Positions 40,099 to 50,978 of a DNA stretch of 64,000 nt are shown here, one piece after another (positions within the stretch are counted from its first letter, which is position 1; every line of letters begins with the position of its first letter). The notes beneath the pieces were generated by a model. It worked only from the letters and a program-made list of their open reading frames with translations, searched no databases and was not told the DNA's origin. The DNA is from Takakia lepidozioides (taxonomy: Eukaryota > Streptophyta > Takakiopsida > Takakiales > Takakiaceae). Location: positions 17,360,001-17,424,000 of the forward strand of contig CM060731.1 in NCBI GenBank assembly GCA_030704615.1, in the 5' to 3' direction. The translations under genes and the position numbers were made by a program.

Positions 40099-43000
40099 AG
40101 ACGTCCACTGCGGATATGCAACTCATGCGCTTCAGAAAAATGTAATAAAAGTGTTTGCAGGGGACGTATGCTGCATTCTTCGATTCCATAACAAGGAAGT
40201 CCTCACAGTTGCAAGCTGGGTACTGAGAAATCGTGATTGCATACACGACACTACGCGCAGCAGACCCGGCTGTTGACAACTGAAATATGCGCCCCATCCC
40301 GGGGTGAGGAACATCCCTGCAACCTTGCACTATGCAGGGCATTGCAAGAGCATTGGCCATCCTGGTGTCGTTTGCCTTTGTTGGTGGCCGCCGTCTTTTC
40401 AATTTCCCCCACCGATGGGTGGGCCAAGCTGCGGGGTCACCCATCGGTATGCGGGGTGAAGAGCTTCTCGTGGGAGGATGATGATGACTGGGAATTGGAT
40501 TTCGTGGAACGTCTGTCTTCTCCACCAGTCGAAAACTCTGCACTTCCTAGAGCGTCTGCCTCCTCCAGGGTAAGATCTGTACCAGTTGCCACAGGCCAGA
40601 CTGCTGGTGGTTCAGGCATGCCTTGTACACCATACTTGGGCTTGCCAAACACACACGATATGATGTCGTGCCTGCAGAACCAAAACTCCTTCAGTGTGGC
40701 CTCCACAAACTTTGCGCACACAAATCTCTCTGTGAAGCAAGGGGCAGGCACACCGCCCTACGGGCTCCTCCGAATCATCTCATTGCATCTCTGGTTGGTG
40801 TCGACACGAAAAAACACAACATTTGCCACGAAATGACGGACGGGTCCGTGCAATTCTCCACTGCGAGGCCGACACATCTCGCTCCACGATTGGAATGCTG
40901 TATTGGGTAACGATAATAGGAGCAGCATGCTCATCCTCGGCATGTTGTCCCGAGTCTGGCAGCGATTCCATGGATGCTGCAGGAGAGGGGGTACGAGTCC
41001 TGCTGGGAGGAGGCGTGGGACGCAACATCGTTGTGCCCCGAGGTTGAGTGCGGATGTTCATATCGGATCTCCATGAATCCCTGTCGCCTCCGGGCATGTC
41101 CTCAATTCTTCTCTTCACCGGCCGGCTGCGGACATCGCCCTCCAGGCAGTTCCCCCGATTGTGTAACGACGTTGACCTTATTGTTTCCCGCAATGCAGCA
41201 GTCCAATTTTTGGGATCGGTCGAACGATGCGCCGCCCTCATCAGCATCTCCTGCCTGTCTGGTCCGATACCCCATTGCTTTCCTCCCAAAAACTGGTAGT
41301 AACGAGATTGTTGCATGATGGCCCTCACAATATCTTCTGTTGTCAACATGTCAACTAGATGTGCTGCAGAGGAAGCACGCCAGGAAGAGTGCACCGATTC
41401 GGCCATATTCGTCGTCGGCATATCCGTATCATCCTCCAAGCTCATGTCCTGTTGAAGGAAATTAGAAATGTCACTCATTGTGGAGATGTCCAAGCACAAA
41501 ACAGAACAATTGTCAAGTACAGAAATGTGTTACCTGTCTCATGTAGTCTCCAAACTGGCGGAATCTATAGTGCCACCACGCAAGCCACGTTTGCAGTTCT
41601 GGCTGATCTTTCACATCCACTGCCCCTGAAGACACCCACCAGGCGCGTATGGTTGCAAACTCGGTCTCCGCCTCGTCGATGGAATTCGCATTTTTTCACG
41701 CAAGACACATACTGATATGATCCTGCCGGTGGCGTGACGCCACGAACCTTTTCGTGTTTTGCGTCAAACTCTGCATGAAGTGGAACCCGCAAGATCTCTC
41801 CTTACCTTCCATTGGAGTCTTTGGGTCGTCCCCATATACCCTCTTCACTGCAGCCCAGTTCGCCTGGGCATTGTCAGCCATGAAGCCCCTAAAATCGGGA
41901 GGGGGCAACTTCGCTCTCGCCATTTGCTCATTAATTCCGCGCCACATATGCAACTCCAAATCTGTGTCTTCTCCTTTCATTTTGCAGATAGCAATGGTCA
42001 TCAACTTTCTGCAATGTGGGTCGTATACATGTGCCCCCATTGTCACCCAATCGTGGTTGGTAAATCGCCTGATGTGGTCGAACATGACCCAGCAATTTGA
42101 GAGGTCTCCACTGGTCATCCGCTTCACCAAATTGACACCGCTCCCCGGTCCGCACGTTGACATCTTAAATATGAAGCATCTTCCGTCTCTGAGCCTTGAC
42201 CAGGAAAGAAGCTGCCCTGGATGAAGTCGTAGCTGCATGTGCGCTTCACTTCCAAGATGTAGTGCATGTCTGATCCTCTTCCGATTCATTTCTTGCAGCC
42301 GACAATGTGGTTCCTGACATTGGGGTTGCACACATGGGAGATAGCTTCCAGCAGCTCCTTCATGTCTCCCTTGCCCAGCTTCTCTCTTGTGCTTCCGTCC
42401 TCCGACATTATTCTGCCAATTGCAATTCTATGTGCGGATGCGAGCTGTATCTGCTTTGGTTTTGCTCCCGGCCTGAACCTCACCTCCTCCTTGATAATAT
42501 CGTGGGCTTGTTGAAAAGCGACTCTGCAATTGCCTCTGGCGACGAGGTGGTCATGCTTTCCGATGTGAATGCATGCCCTGGTGCACGCTGGGCCGACGGT
42601 CCCGACGTAGTACTGCTTGGCGTTGCACACTGCCATACACGTAGGGGCTGTGTTGCAATGGGCACACTTGAACGTCCCTGCAGGAACTCTACCTTGAGGC
42701 CAAAATGGGGTCGACGAATTGCCAATCCAGTCAGTCTCATTCCGGGTGCCTTTGCTTGTGTAATGGTAACATGTGCTCGAGAAACATTTAAGATGCCCAG
42801 CACACAATACATATCTCACTCGAACTCCATCACCCAGGTTGGACGATGAAGTTTTGGTGACACACCAAGGGTGGCCGTCATGTTTCCTGTTCATTCCTGC
42901 CACCATGCCGTCTGGGCCTGCGCCTGCCGACACTGGAGGGAATTCGTAGATAGCATTCCCATCCACAACATCAGGCAAAGTTTCCACATAATGTCGTAAT

Positions 43001-43634
43001 CAAGCCTAAGAAGGTCACTGGAGCGGGAACCCGTTGTCTTCATCCTCCGCAATATGTCGATTACTGAGCGGACGGAAGTTGAGTCGGAGGGTGTGTGCTC
43101 ATTGTTTGCCGACTTCTGAACACTCCTAGTGACGGACGACTTTGAAACATACGATGGAAGGACCATACAGTCTTCATCGTCACTGGATAAGTCGTGGACA
43201 ACTGTTTCCATGTTTTCCTGGATTTCCCTTTTCACATGTTTGGGCTTCTCTGCTTGTGAAGAGGTGCCCACATCCTTCATGGCAGACTTCACATCTTGCA
43301 CGCCAGACCCTCTTGTGGAAGGAGGATCAACCAAGTTCCAGCGTGGGAACTCTTTAGGCATGATTTCACCAATTGCACTGTACCGGATGGATTCAGAAGC
43401 TAGGAGCCGCCTCTCTTTGCCCTTTCCAAAATCTGCATGCAGTATGACGGCACTTTCCAGAAAATTTCCATAAGCATTCTTCGTCTCCTTTTCCAAAAAC
43501 ACCATTCCAGGGCGGAGCCCGAACTTCACACACAAGTATTGCTCAGTGACAATCGCAAATCCTTGGTCGCAGGGTATTTTAGTTTTCAGAGAATCAGGAT
43601 GGAAGTACACGTTTACCCAAACACGGGAGTCCAT
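40099..43634 (-). pseudogene. element C transposase, main part
   Basis: Start ATG at 43634 (MDSRVWVNVYFH), aligned with the element B start. Same architecture: N-terminal module; a linker with two acidic/Ser patches; zinc module HDGHPWCVTKTS, CAGHLKCFSSTC, FKCAHCNTAPTC and ACIHIGKHDHLV; DDE core with CWVMFDHIRR, FRGFMADNAQANWAAVKRVYG and CGFHFMQSL; a conserved intron (41459-41533); QWGIGPDRQEMLMRAAHRS; FWFCRHDIISCVFGKP; and a SWIM finger YPACNCEDF...VPCKHFYYIF at about 40110-40230. The last codons lie at 27999-28072, across element B. Frame breaks near 42985 and 42290 and a TGA in A-*-K-N-A-N-S near 41698 show decay that is independent of the insertion. Confidence 0.8.
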
Positions 43635-43869
43635 GTTGAAGACGGTACCTCTCGGTACGCTCCGCAGCGAAGTCCTGCAATGAGAAGAGTGTGTCCTACA
43701 TAATACCACAATCATTTTCTGGAGGATTATGTATCCAACAGGATGGGTGATTAGTGCACGTATGGATGAAGGTGTGTAACGTACGTTACAAATATGGACG
43801 ACCACAACAAGTTCACATCGGATATTTTGTGCCTGAATTGTGATGTACCACTAGTTGGGCTACAATAAA

Positions 43870-45030
43870 TCAGGCCTTCTCATGAATTTCGGCACCGAAA
43901 TCTGGATGAACATCTCTATAATGTAATAGATTTGGAAGCCAGGGGATGAATTTCGGCGACAGAAATCGTAATTTGTTCACCTCATGAAACTGAGCAAGCA
44001 CCCCGACGGATGGATTTCGGTGCCGAAATTCGGATGAACATGTTCTTCATGAAATTGTTTTTGCACATAAGGGTTGAATTTCGGCGCCGAAATTCATTCA
44101 TCTTCTCCTTTTCCGACCCTAATTTTGCTGTCCTGCGGATGGATTTCGGCGCCGAAATTCATCCAATGCCCTCCCTCTAACATTTATTTCTCTTTGAAAT
44201 GGATGAATTTCGGCGCCAAAATTCATCCTCACTGTCCGCAATGGGTAACTCTAACATTTTCTATGCGATACGGATGAATTTCGGCGCCGAAATTCATCCG
44301 AACCCGACAATTACTTCTTGCTTCTGGATGATGTAATGTTCTGAAATTCGTTTGAAATAACCCATTCCGACGAAGATAACACGAATATTCTGCATTAAAT
44401 GCAGAAATCGGCACATTCAACCCCTTATGTCTTACAAAAGGCCGTTATCCAATGACGAAAGGGGATATTTTTTCATGTTGGGGGAAAATTAATTGCATTT
44501 TAGCCGTTGTTTTCATTTGAAATTGACAGTATCCATTAAGTGGTCATTTTTCGCACGGGACGTTGCCGCACATAAAGTATAATTCCGACGCCGAAATCAT
44601 AGTTAACTGTCCAGACATGGCAAGTCCAACAGGCATGGACAGCAACCGTGAGGGGCAATGATGGCGGCAAAGCGTAGCATGGTGCCGATTTAGTCTTCGC
44701 GCTGGATGAATTTCGGCGCCGAAATATGGATGAAATGTGCCCAAGTGCAGCCATCTCCACTGTCCCGGAATTAATTCCGACTCCGATATCCGACTGACAG
44801 GTTTGCTCATGACGGATGAGGACTGGGGAAGCGATGAATTGCGGCGCCGAAATTTATCCGTCCGCTGATGAAACGTACCTACCTGACTGTTGAATGTCAT
44901 AGGCAGGGGATTTTCATGGCGGTTGGGTTCCATGATATGCAGATATTTCATGCAATGTCGGCTGCTCCGGGAACAGCATCCGGTGAACGGAACGGTATTT
45001 CGGTGCCGCAATTCGGATAAAGCGTCTTGT
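43870..45030. repeat. element C palindrome array 2
   Basis: About twelve copies of a 28-bp palindrome (arm GGATGAATTTCGGC, centre GGCGCC), near 43884, 43947, 44009, 44075, 44137, 44201, 44272, 44580, 44702, 44768, 44834 and 44994. The first seven are spaced 62-71 bp, the rest are looser and degenerate. It lies directly upstream of the transposase, where element A has array 2 and element B its intron array. Confidence 0.88.
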
Positions 45031-45447
45031 ACTGGTGGCTTGAACAGGCACGCGTCGTGTTCCAGTCGACTTCATCCGTGCGAACGTGTCAGGGGTCGCA
45101 ATCTCTTCATCACCCATACGGCAGAAAGTGGTGGACGGTGGCAACGCTTCGGGAGACGTGGCTGCTTACGCATCTGCTCGTGCACAGTGGTTGCATGTTC
45201 CACCGCTTCGCTCTCTCGTTCCTTGCCCTTCTGCAGTGACATTCTCCTGCGTTTCCTCTCCTTATGCAACATAGTGATAGCATAGAGTTTGTGGAAGGTC
45301 AGGCGACTCCGGCAAAGAGAAGGAGGACGCGGGATTTTGGGAAGCCGCCGACCTGGGGGGTGCACTCTTTATAAAATGTCCGTATCACGTGCGTTCGCCG
45401 CCTAATAAAAAAACCCCCTGTATACGGGTCCTTGGATCATTTATACC
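45031..45447. other. truncated edge of element C
   Basis: A short plus frame (ATG at 45263, MQHSDSIEFVEGQATPAKRR) might be the first exon of a lost partner gene, but it does not resemble exon 1 of the B copy. The region ends at repeat R1. No element terminus is visible. Confidence 0.35.
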
Positions 45448-45605
45448 GGGCAGATTCCAAAGAAATTGACGACGACGACGATGACATGTCTACGATGACC
45501 TGGCTACGATGTCGTGGTGACGAAACGTGGCGACGATGACGTGGCACTATGTCACCCTATTCCTGCTCTACGCTAAACTAGCTTTCGACCTTCGGTCGTC
45601 GCTAG
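45448..45605 (+). repeat. dispersed repeat R1, copy 2
   Basis: GGGCAGATTCC through GACGACGACGATG to the CGACCTTCGGTCG hairpin and CTAG; very similar to 1305-1469. Confidence 0.55.
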
Positions 45606-45831
45606 AACTAGGGCTTTGCGTTGCTCCGCAGTACTAGCGTTGAATTCTGAGAACTACGTTCAATTTTTCACAAAAAAAGGGTGGGTCATCCCCATGGTGT
45701 TACATGCAGAGATCCCGTGTTTTGCTTTTTATCTGGAAGAAAAATGGCGGATCTGCATTTCAATGATCAATTTTCACAAGCCACATCAACCAATAACAAC
45801 ATACCCAAATACCCTTACATTCACTATATGA
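45606..45831 (+). repeat. dispersed repeat R2, copy 2
   Basis: AACTAGGGCTTTGCG to CATTCACTATATGA; similar to 1470-1694 and 60844-61066. Confidence 0.55.
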
Positions 45832-46186
45832 ACTTTCAAGCATCCACCATGGGATTGGATCTTGGTGGGTTAAGGCTAGCTTTTGACAATATTCATGTAA
45901 GTTCGTCAAGGGCTCCATCCAAAGCCACACCACGAGAAACAAACAAACATGTCTAAATTTAAGATGTTGAACAAACTTGTGCACAGGGCTGCCCTTCTCA
46001 TCAAGCTCATTAAAATTCGAATTCACTCCATCTTCAAGCTTTGGAGAAGCTCCACCACCCAAACCCAGAATTAGGACAGCACTCTGATTTCCATCCACTG
46101 TCGCCAAAATCAGTAAAAAATCACCCATTGAGTCAAGTGCAATTGTGGGCTGACTTCCCACCTATGCTGGGTAGACCCCACTATCA

Positions 46187-46335
46187 GGAAATGGTGGATG
46201 GTCTGAGTAGCTACACAGATCAATGAATGAAGCAAGACACTTGCATCTTGCACTCAACAGTACATGATGGTCAGTTTTCTCAAGAAATGGTGGATGGTCT
46301 GAGTAGCTACACAGATCAATGAATGAAGCAAGACA
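46187..46335. repeat. tandem duplication of about 54 bp
   Basis: AGAAATGGTGGATGGTCTGA through GAATGAAGCAAGACA occurs at about 46187-46240 and again at 46282-46335, within the block that is missing from the copy near 2 kb. Confidence 0.75.
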
Positions 46336-46372
46336 GTAGCATCTTTCCAAGAAAACATCCTTTCACCAGAAA

Positions 46373-47600
46373 TCACCACAAGAACAAATCCCATCTTCAA
46401 AGTGGTGGAAAGTAGTTAGCGTCCCATATAACAATTGTTCGGCCAACAATCTTTGAGATGAATTTGGTGGAGGTGTGGCAGTCTCCACACACTCGAAGAT
46501 TCTTGATGAGTCATGTTGATCAGCCCAAAACCAATGGCCAGCTTCTCACTGTGGTGGCAAAGAGAAAATTCCTTTCCTCCACATTATGCAATAAAAAACG
46601 TGTGTCAGGCACATACCCCGCCTCCTTCATCTGCCCAGACAATCTTCTTAGCTCAGCATGGATTTCCTTAATTCTGGGATGTAACTTGTCATCTGGCTCC
46701 TTTCTAACCCCTCTGACCTTCATCATTCTTCTCACATTTTGCAATATCATCCCACCTACTAGCTGCAGCATAGATGTTTGATATAGCAACACATAAGTCG
46801 CGGCATCCTGTTCATCCCACTTGAGGATAGATGTTGCCACACATTCAACCATCTCCACATTGCCATGGATTCTGCAGGCACCAAGCAAGGCCTTCCACAC
46901 CACAACATCTGAATTGATTGGCATTTTATTAATTAGGTCCACTGCCTCACGTAATTGTCCCGCACGTCCACAAGGTCTACCATGCAACCAAAGTGCTTTA
47001 TTGGCGGGGTGGCACCATGATCTTGACTCAAGGAATCAAAGTAGTGTCTTCTTTCATTCAGTAGGCCACTGTGGCTGCATGCAGAGAGAACACATATAAA
47101 GGTGATATTGTCCGGCTTCAAGCCGTTCTTTTGCATTCCTTCAAGTAGTTGCAGGACCTCCCTATGACAACCATGTTGGGCATATCCTGCGATCATCGCA
47201 TTCCACGACACCACATTTCATTCATCCACATTGTCAAATACCCATCCTGCGCCCTTGTTGTGCATATCCTGCAATCATCGCACTCCACAACACCACATCT
47301 CGTTCAGCCATACTGTCGAACACTCCCTTCATACATGTCCATGAGGGTATTGTTCAGAATGACATTTGGTACAACTGCAGCTCTGACCATGTCGCCATGG
47401 ACCTCTTTGCCCTTTTCCAGAGCTGCCAAGCTTGCACACGCATTGCAAATGCACAGAAACGTGATGTGGTCGGGCTTCACCCCTTCCCCCATCATGTGAT
47501 CATAGGTCTCCAAAGCCTCCATACCACGTCCATGATGCTCCCGCACTTAACACACATGTTGACAAGGGTGTTGAGTAGAAAAACATTTGGCGTGAATCCA
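46373..47600 (-). pseudogene. PPR-DYW gene, decayed
   Basis: Reading leftward: PPR units (VPNVILNNTLMDMYEGS, ITFLCICNACASLAALEKGK, VSWNAMIAGYAQHGCHREVL, FICVLSACSHSGLLNE), an E motif (WKALLGACRIHGNVEMVECV), E+ (VRGVRKEP, RIKEIHAELRRLSGQMKEAG), then AIGFGLI and a DYW-type end G-I-C-S-C-G-D-F-W-TGA at 46375-46373. Several frame breaks occur, including a one-base insertion before HHFEDG shared with the copy at 2001-2110, and a damaged HSE deaminase motif. It is the most complete PPR-DYW remnant in the window. Family role: C-to-U editing of organelle transcripts. Confidence 0.78.
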
Positions 47601-47706
47601 CTTTGGATAATGTGACTATGCACATGCTTTCCATTGCGATTGCGGCCTCCATGAAAATCCGCAGAGAAGCATGAGACCAGCTCAAGAACTCATTTTTGGT
47701 TTTTTC

Positions 47707-47856
47707 GGGCAATTCGGGCAGATTCCAAACAAAACGACGATGATGACGTGGCTACGATGATGTGGCTACGACGAAACGTGGCGACGACGACGTGGTACTA
47801 TGGCACCCTATATCTGCTCTACGCTAAACTAGCTTCCGACCTTCGGTCGTCGCTAG
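47707..47856 (+). repeat. dispersed repeat R1, copy 3
   Basis: GGGCAATTCGGGCAGATTCC to the CGACCTTCGGTCG hairpin and CTAG at 47853-47856. It is followed directly by copia integrase sequence rather than by R2, which defines the right boundary of R1. Confidence 0.6.
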
Positions 47857-48684
47857 AATCTCATGGAGGTGCAAAATATTCTCCGACCTTCATTGATGAT
47901 TTTTCCAAGAAAATATTATTGTACACAATGCAAAACAAGTTTGGAGTTCTCGATAGGTTCAAAGTGTTCAAAGCTTTGGTGGAGAATCAAACTAGAGAAA
48001 AGATCAAGACAATTCGATATAATGGCGGTGGAAAATACATCTCCAAGAAGTTTGATAAAGGAGAATGGTATTGTGAAACGAACAACCACACCATACACTC
48101 CGAAGCAAAACGGAGTTGTAGAGAATAAGAATCGAACACTTGTTGAGATAGGACCATTGTAAGTAGAGGCGATTGCAACATACCTCCAGAATCGAGTTCC
48201 TACCAATGCGATCTCTACAAAGATACATGAAGAGGTTTGAAAAGGTGAGAACCCTTCAATTGATCATTTGCACATCTTTGGAATTGTTGCGTTTGCTCGT
48301 GTTCTAAAAGAGGTAAGGAAGAAGTTGGATGCAAAAGCAATCTACATTTGCTATATCCTCGACTACGGCAGAATATGTGGCTGCATCTCAAGCTACAAGA
48401 CAAGCATTGTGGTTATCATCATTTCTTTCAAGTATTGATCATCCACAAAGAGATACATGGCCATATATGATGGCAACCAAAGGTGTATTGCTCTCTAAAA
48501 GAATCTGACTTTTCATGCTCGCACAAAGCACATTGAGATTCATCAGCATCTAATGGTGTATTGCAATACCAACAACATGGTTGCACACATATTGACAAAA
48601 GGGCTTAGTATTGAACAGCAAGAACGCTTTCGAGGCTTGATGGGAGTAGTTAAATGTTTAACCTGTTAACTCGTTGAGTGGGGA
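47857..48684 (+). pseudogene. Ty1/copia polyprotein remnant (integrase, RNase H)
   Basis: The plus strand reads SPTFIDDFSKKILLYTMQNK and VENQTREKIKTIRYNGGGKY (integrase core, with DNGG altered to YNGG), then TPYTPKQNGVVENKNRT with the third catalytic Glu. After a deletion, AEYVAASQATRQALWL and LTKGLSIEQQERFRGL (RNase H end) follow. Frames shift several times. The order integrase before RNase H marks it as copia. It lacks its 5' half. Confidence 0.85.
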
Positions 48685-49024
48685 TGTTGAAAATCAACTC
48701 CTTATCAAGTTACTTCTATTCAAAGTTACTGTGATGACAAGTCATAATGCAATAATAGCAATGTTGACATGTCATAGTTAACAGCAGTGATAAGCCTCGG
48801 TTAGCTTGAGTTAGGAATGACTCAAGTTAGAATACCAAAATAGCAGTTGGAGATCACTTAAGTTGAGCATGTAGTTAATTTAAAGCTAATTTTTGAATAG
48901 ATCTTGAGTATAAATACGAAGAGCTTGGAGGGGGAATAACAGCTTATTATGTTCCTATGGTTGGGTAGAGAGGTCTTAGTGAATCATTTCATCTTTCATC
49001 TCTGTTCTCTATCAAATTCAAACA
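48685..49024 (+). repeat. copia 3' LTR
   Basis: Begins TGTTGAAAATCAACTCC right after the purine tract GAGTGGGGA and ends CAAATTCAAACA; about 340 bp with TG...CA ends. No partner LTR is in the window, as the 5' half is missing. Confidence 0.6.
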
Positions 49025-49894
49025 AGTACAACTCAAAAAATGTGCTTACTACAATCTGAAATACTAACCTTTGATTTTTACTTTAGGCCACATTACTATA
49101 TCACCCATCTCCACTACTCAGTATGCTACAAAGTTAAAAAGCATTCCAGTGAGAGACAGATGCTCATTGATAGTGGCTCCATTGGTTCTCTCTCTCCACC
49201 GCACATCTAAAACAAATCTCATATCTCGCATTTCCCTCAACATACAGATCTATTGCAATTAATTATGCACACAATTTACAATAATACTCACACCAATACT
49301 ATTGATAAAATGCAAAGCCCCTCAAATCCATAACGTTTACGCTCATACGGATAGAATGTTCTACCAATTCTCCACACCTAGCATGACCATTCTTAAAAAT
49401 GTCTATCTTTGCCCACCTATACACATGCCATTTATATATCATGGCAGCTTGTATCCAAATATAATATCAACTTGACCTACTTGGATAAATGCCACAAATA
49501 TAATATCTCGGTTTCATTCGCTCACTGTTTGATGATTGATCCCCTTGCAATATGTTCTTTGTCAAATGGAATTGCACATCCAACATATTAGCCATCTCGC
49601 CTCACAACCCACAACCTCCACGTATATGAACATGCTTACTTATTTCTATATGACGCCAAAAATGCACACCATCTCAGCAAAGCTAGATCCTAACAAAAAA
49701 CATATGTTGGACAAAACTGTGAATATGTAGCCCAAGTTTCATTTAAAAAAAATTCCGCCGATAGGAAGGCGGCATGGCCAAGTGGGGGGGGGGAGCATGG
49801 GAATAACACGTAGAAGAGAGGAAAAATGTGGGTTTGAAGGATGGACAGGTGGGCTCCAGTGGAGGGACAGCTGGAGAGAGGGAAATGACATTGT
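49025..49894. other. AT-rich intergenic DNA
   Basis: No gene recognised. At about 49768-49850 TGGCCAAGTGG and GTGGGTTTGAAGG sit about 60 bases apart, like the A and B boxes of a tRNA-derived SINE, but the rest is too diverged to call. Confidence 0.35.
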
Positions 49895-50978
49895 TTAAGG
49901 TAACCTCACCCAAAACCACACGAATAAGAAATACGCCTAAAAATTGTTTTTCTCCCTTACAAGGCATTATTATTATTGTTGTTGTTGTTGTTGTTGTTGA
50001 AAACAGGGGACAGTGTCCCTGGTGGGAACTTTATTAGAATTATTGAAGGGAAAAAAAATTAAAACCCTTGATGCCCGAAGGCTGCCATAAGGCTTAACAC
50101 ACGAAGACCGTGACGGATAGCCTGAGGAACAATTCTTGAACTGCACGACCGGCAGTGAAGGACCCGAAGATAACCTCCAGAACTAGTGACCCAGAAAATA
50201 CGTGGGGAATACCCAATGCCCAGAGTCTGAAGACCCTGTGGACGAAGCCAGGCCCATGTGCGGTAGGCCCAACATGGGCGGTGGTGAAAGCGATCAGAGC
50301 CAAGAATGACTAGTCTATCTGTAGAATAGCTTGGTCTTCGTCGACGTCTTAACATGCTTCCAATTCACATCCGACTTGTCGAACTCAGGGGAAGCAGAAG
50401 AGGAGGGATCTGTGGTGTTGCCATTGAGCGGGGATTTCTTTTGGCCCCCACAATTGCAGATGATGCCATCTCTTCCCCATGTGGCCTGGAAGGTGTTGAT
50501 GAGGGCATGCTGGCGTTCAGGGGCATTGGCGATTCCTGCACACACTTTCTCCCAAGCCATTTTAGCTGCGATGGTAAGATCGTAAAAGATCTTAGTGAGA
50601 GTAGCAGTAGTAGTATAGTTAATCCCTCTCCAGAGCCCAAGAGCACATGGCCTTCCAAAGATATGCCAGAGAGTGGCTGCTCTGAGTGGTTCAAAGACCG
50701 GACAGTCAATGGTATTTTTTACCTAGTTAGAAGTAGACTCGTTTATTCATGTTAGTAGGCTTGCCTGTTCACTCTAGTAGACCTATTCATGTCTGCAGAC
50801 TCACCCATTCCCATCATCCATCTACAATTCTTCATCCAACGGTGTCTAAGCATGTGTTCTGTGTGAACCCTGACACCTCATGATATGACGGATTTGCACT
50901 GCTTTGATATTGGAAATGGGGGGCTTTTATACGTGACGGTTTTAGGTGCGGTGTTGGAATTGGGTGAGGTTACCTTAA
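49895..50978. repeat. 17-19 bp inverted repeat enclosing a LINE fragment
   Basis: TTAAGGTAACCTCACCCAA at 49895 faces its reverse complement ending at 50978, 1.08 kb apart. It may be a pair of transposon termini or a chance remnant; no target duplication is evident. Confidence 0.5.
50060..50745 (-). pseudogene. LINE 3' fragment
   Basis: The minus strand reads CPVFEPLRAATLWHIFGRPC, ALGLWRGINY and AAKMAWEKVCAGIANAPERQ. These match in order and content the end of the LINE at 61-64 kb (CPLCLLEPESIEHCLLSC; AWDSVCAAIPITSEQR). This is the region after reverse transcriptase (zf-RVT-like and the tail) of a plant L1-type element. It is 5'-truncated and ends near a short A-run at 50050. Confidence 0.65.

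Larger units (their letters stand above)
25797..45440. mobile_element. element C: MULE-type transposon, right end missing, interrupted by element B
   Basis: The left end at 25797 (GGTGGTTGCTATTCCATGAGC, then CATGAGC words) matches the terminal repeat of element A at 15 of the inner 17 positions or so, and follows the PPR sequence AACGTGATG. Contents: palindrome array 26130-26560, an ORF of unknown function (plus), a transposase gene (minus, split by element B), and a palindrome array at 43870-45030. The methyltransferase partner expected to the right is absent. Sequence beyond about 45440 is dispersed repeat and PPR, with no matching inverted terminus, so the right part was lost by deletion or rearrangement. 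Confidence 0.75.
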
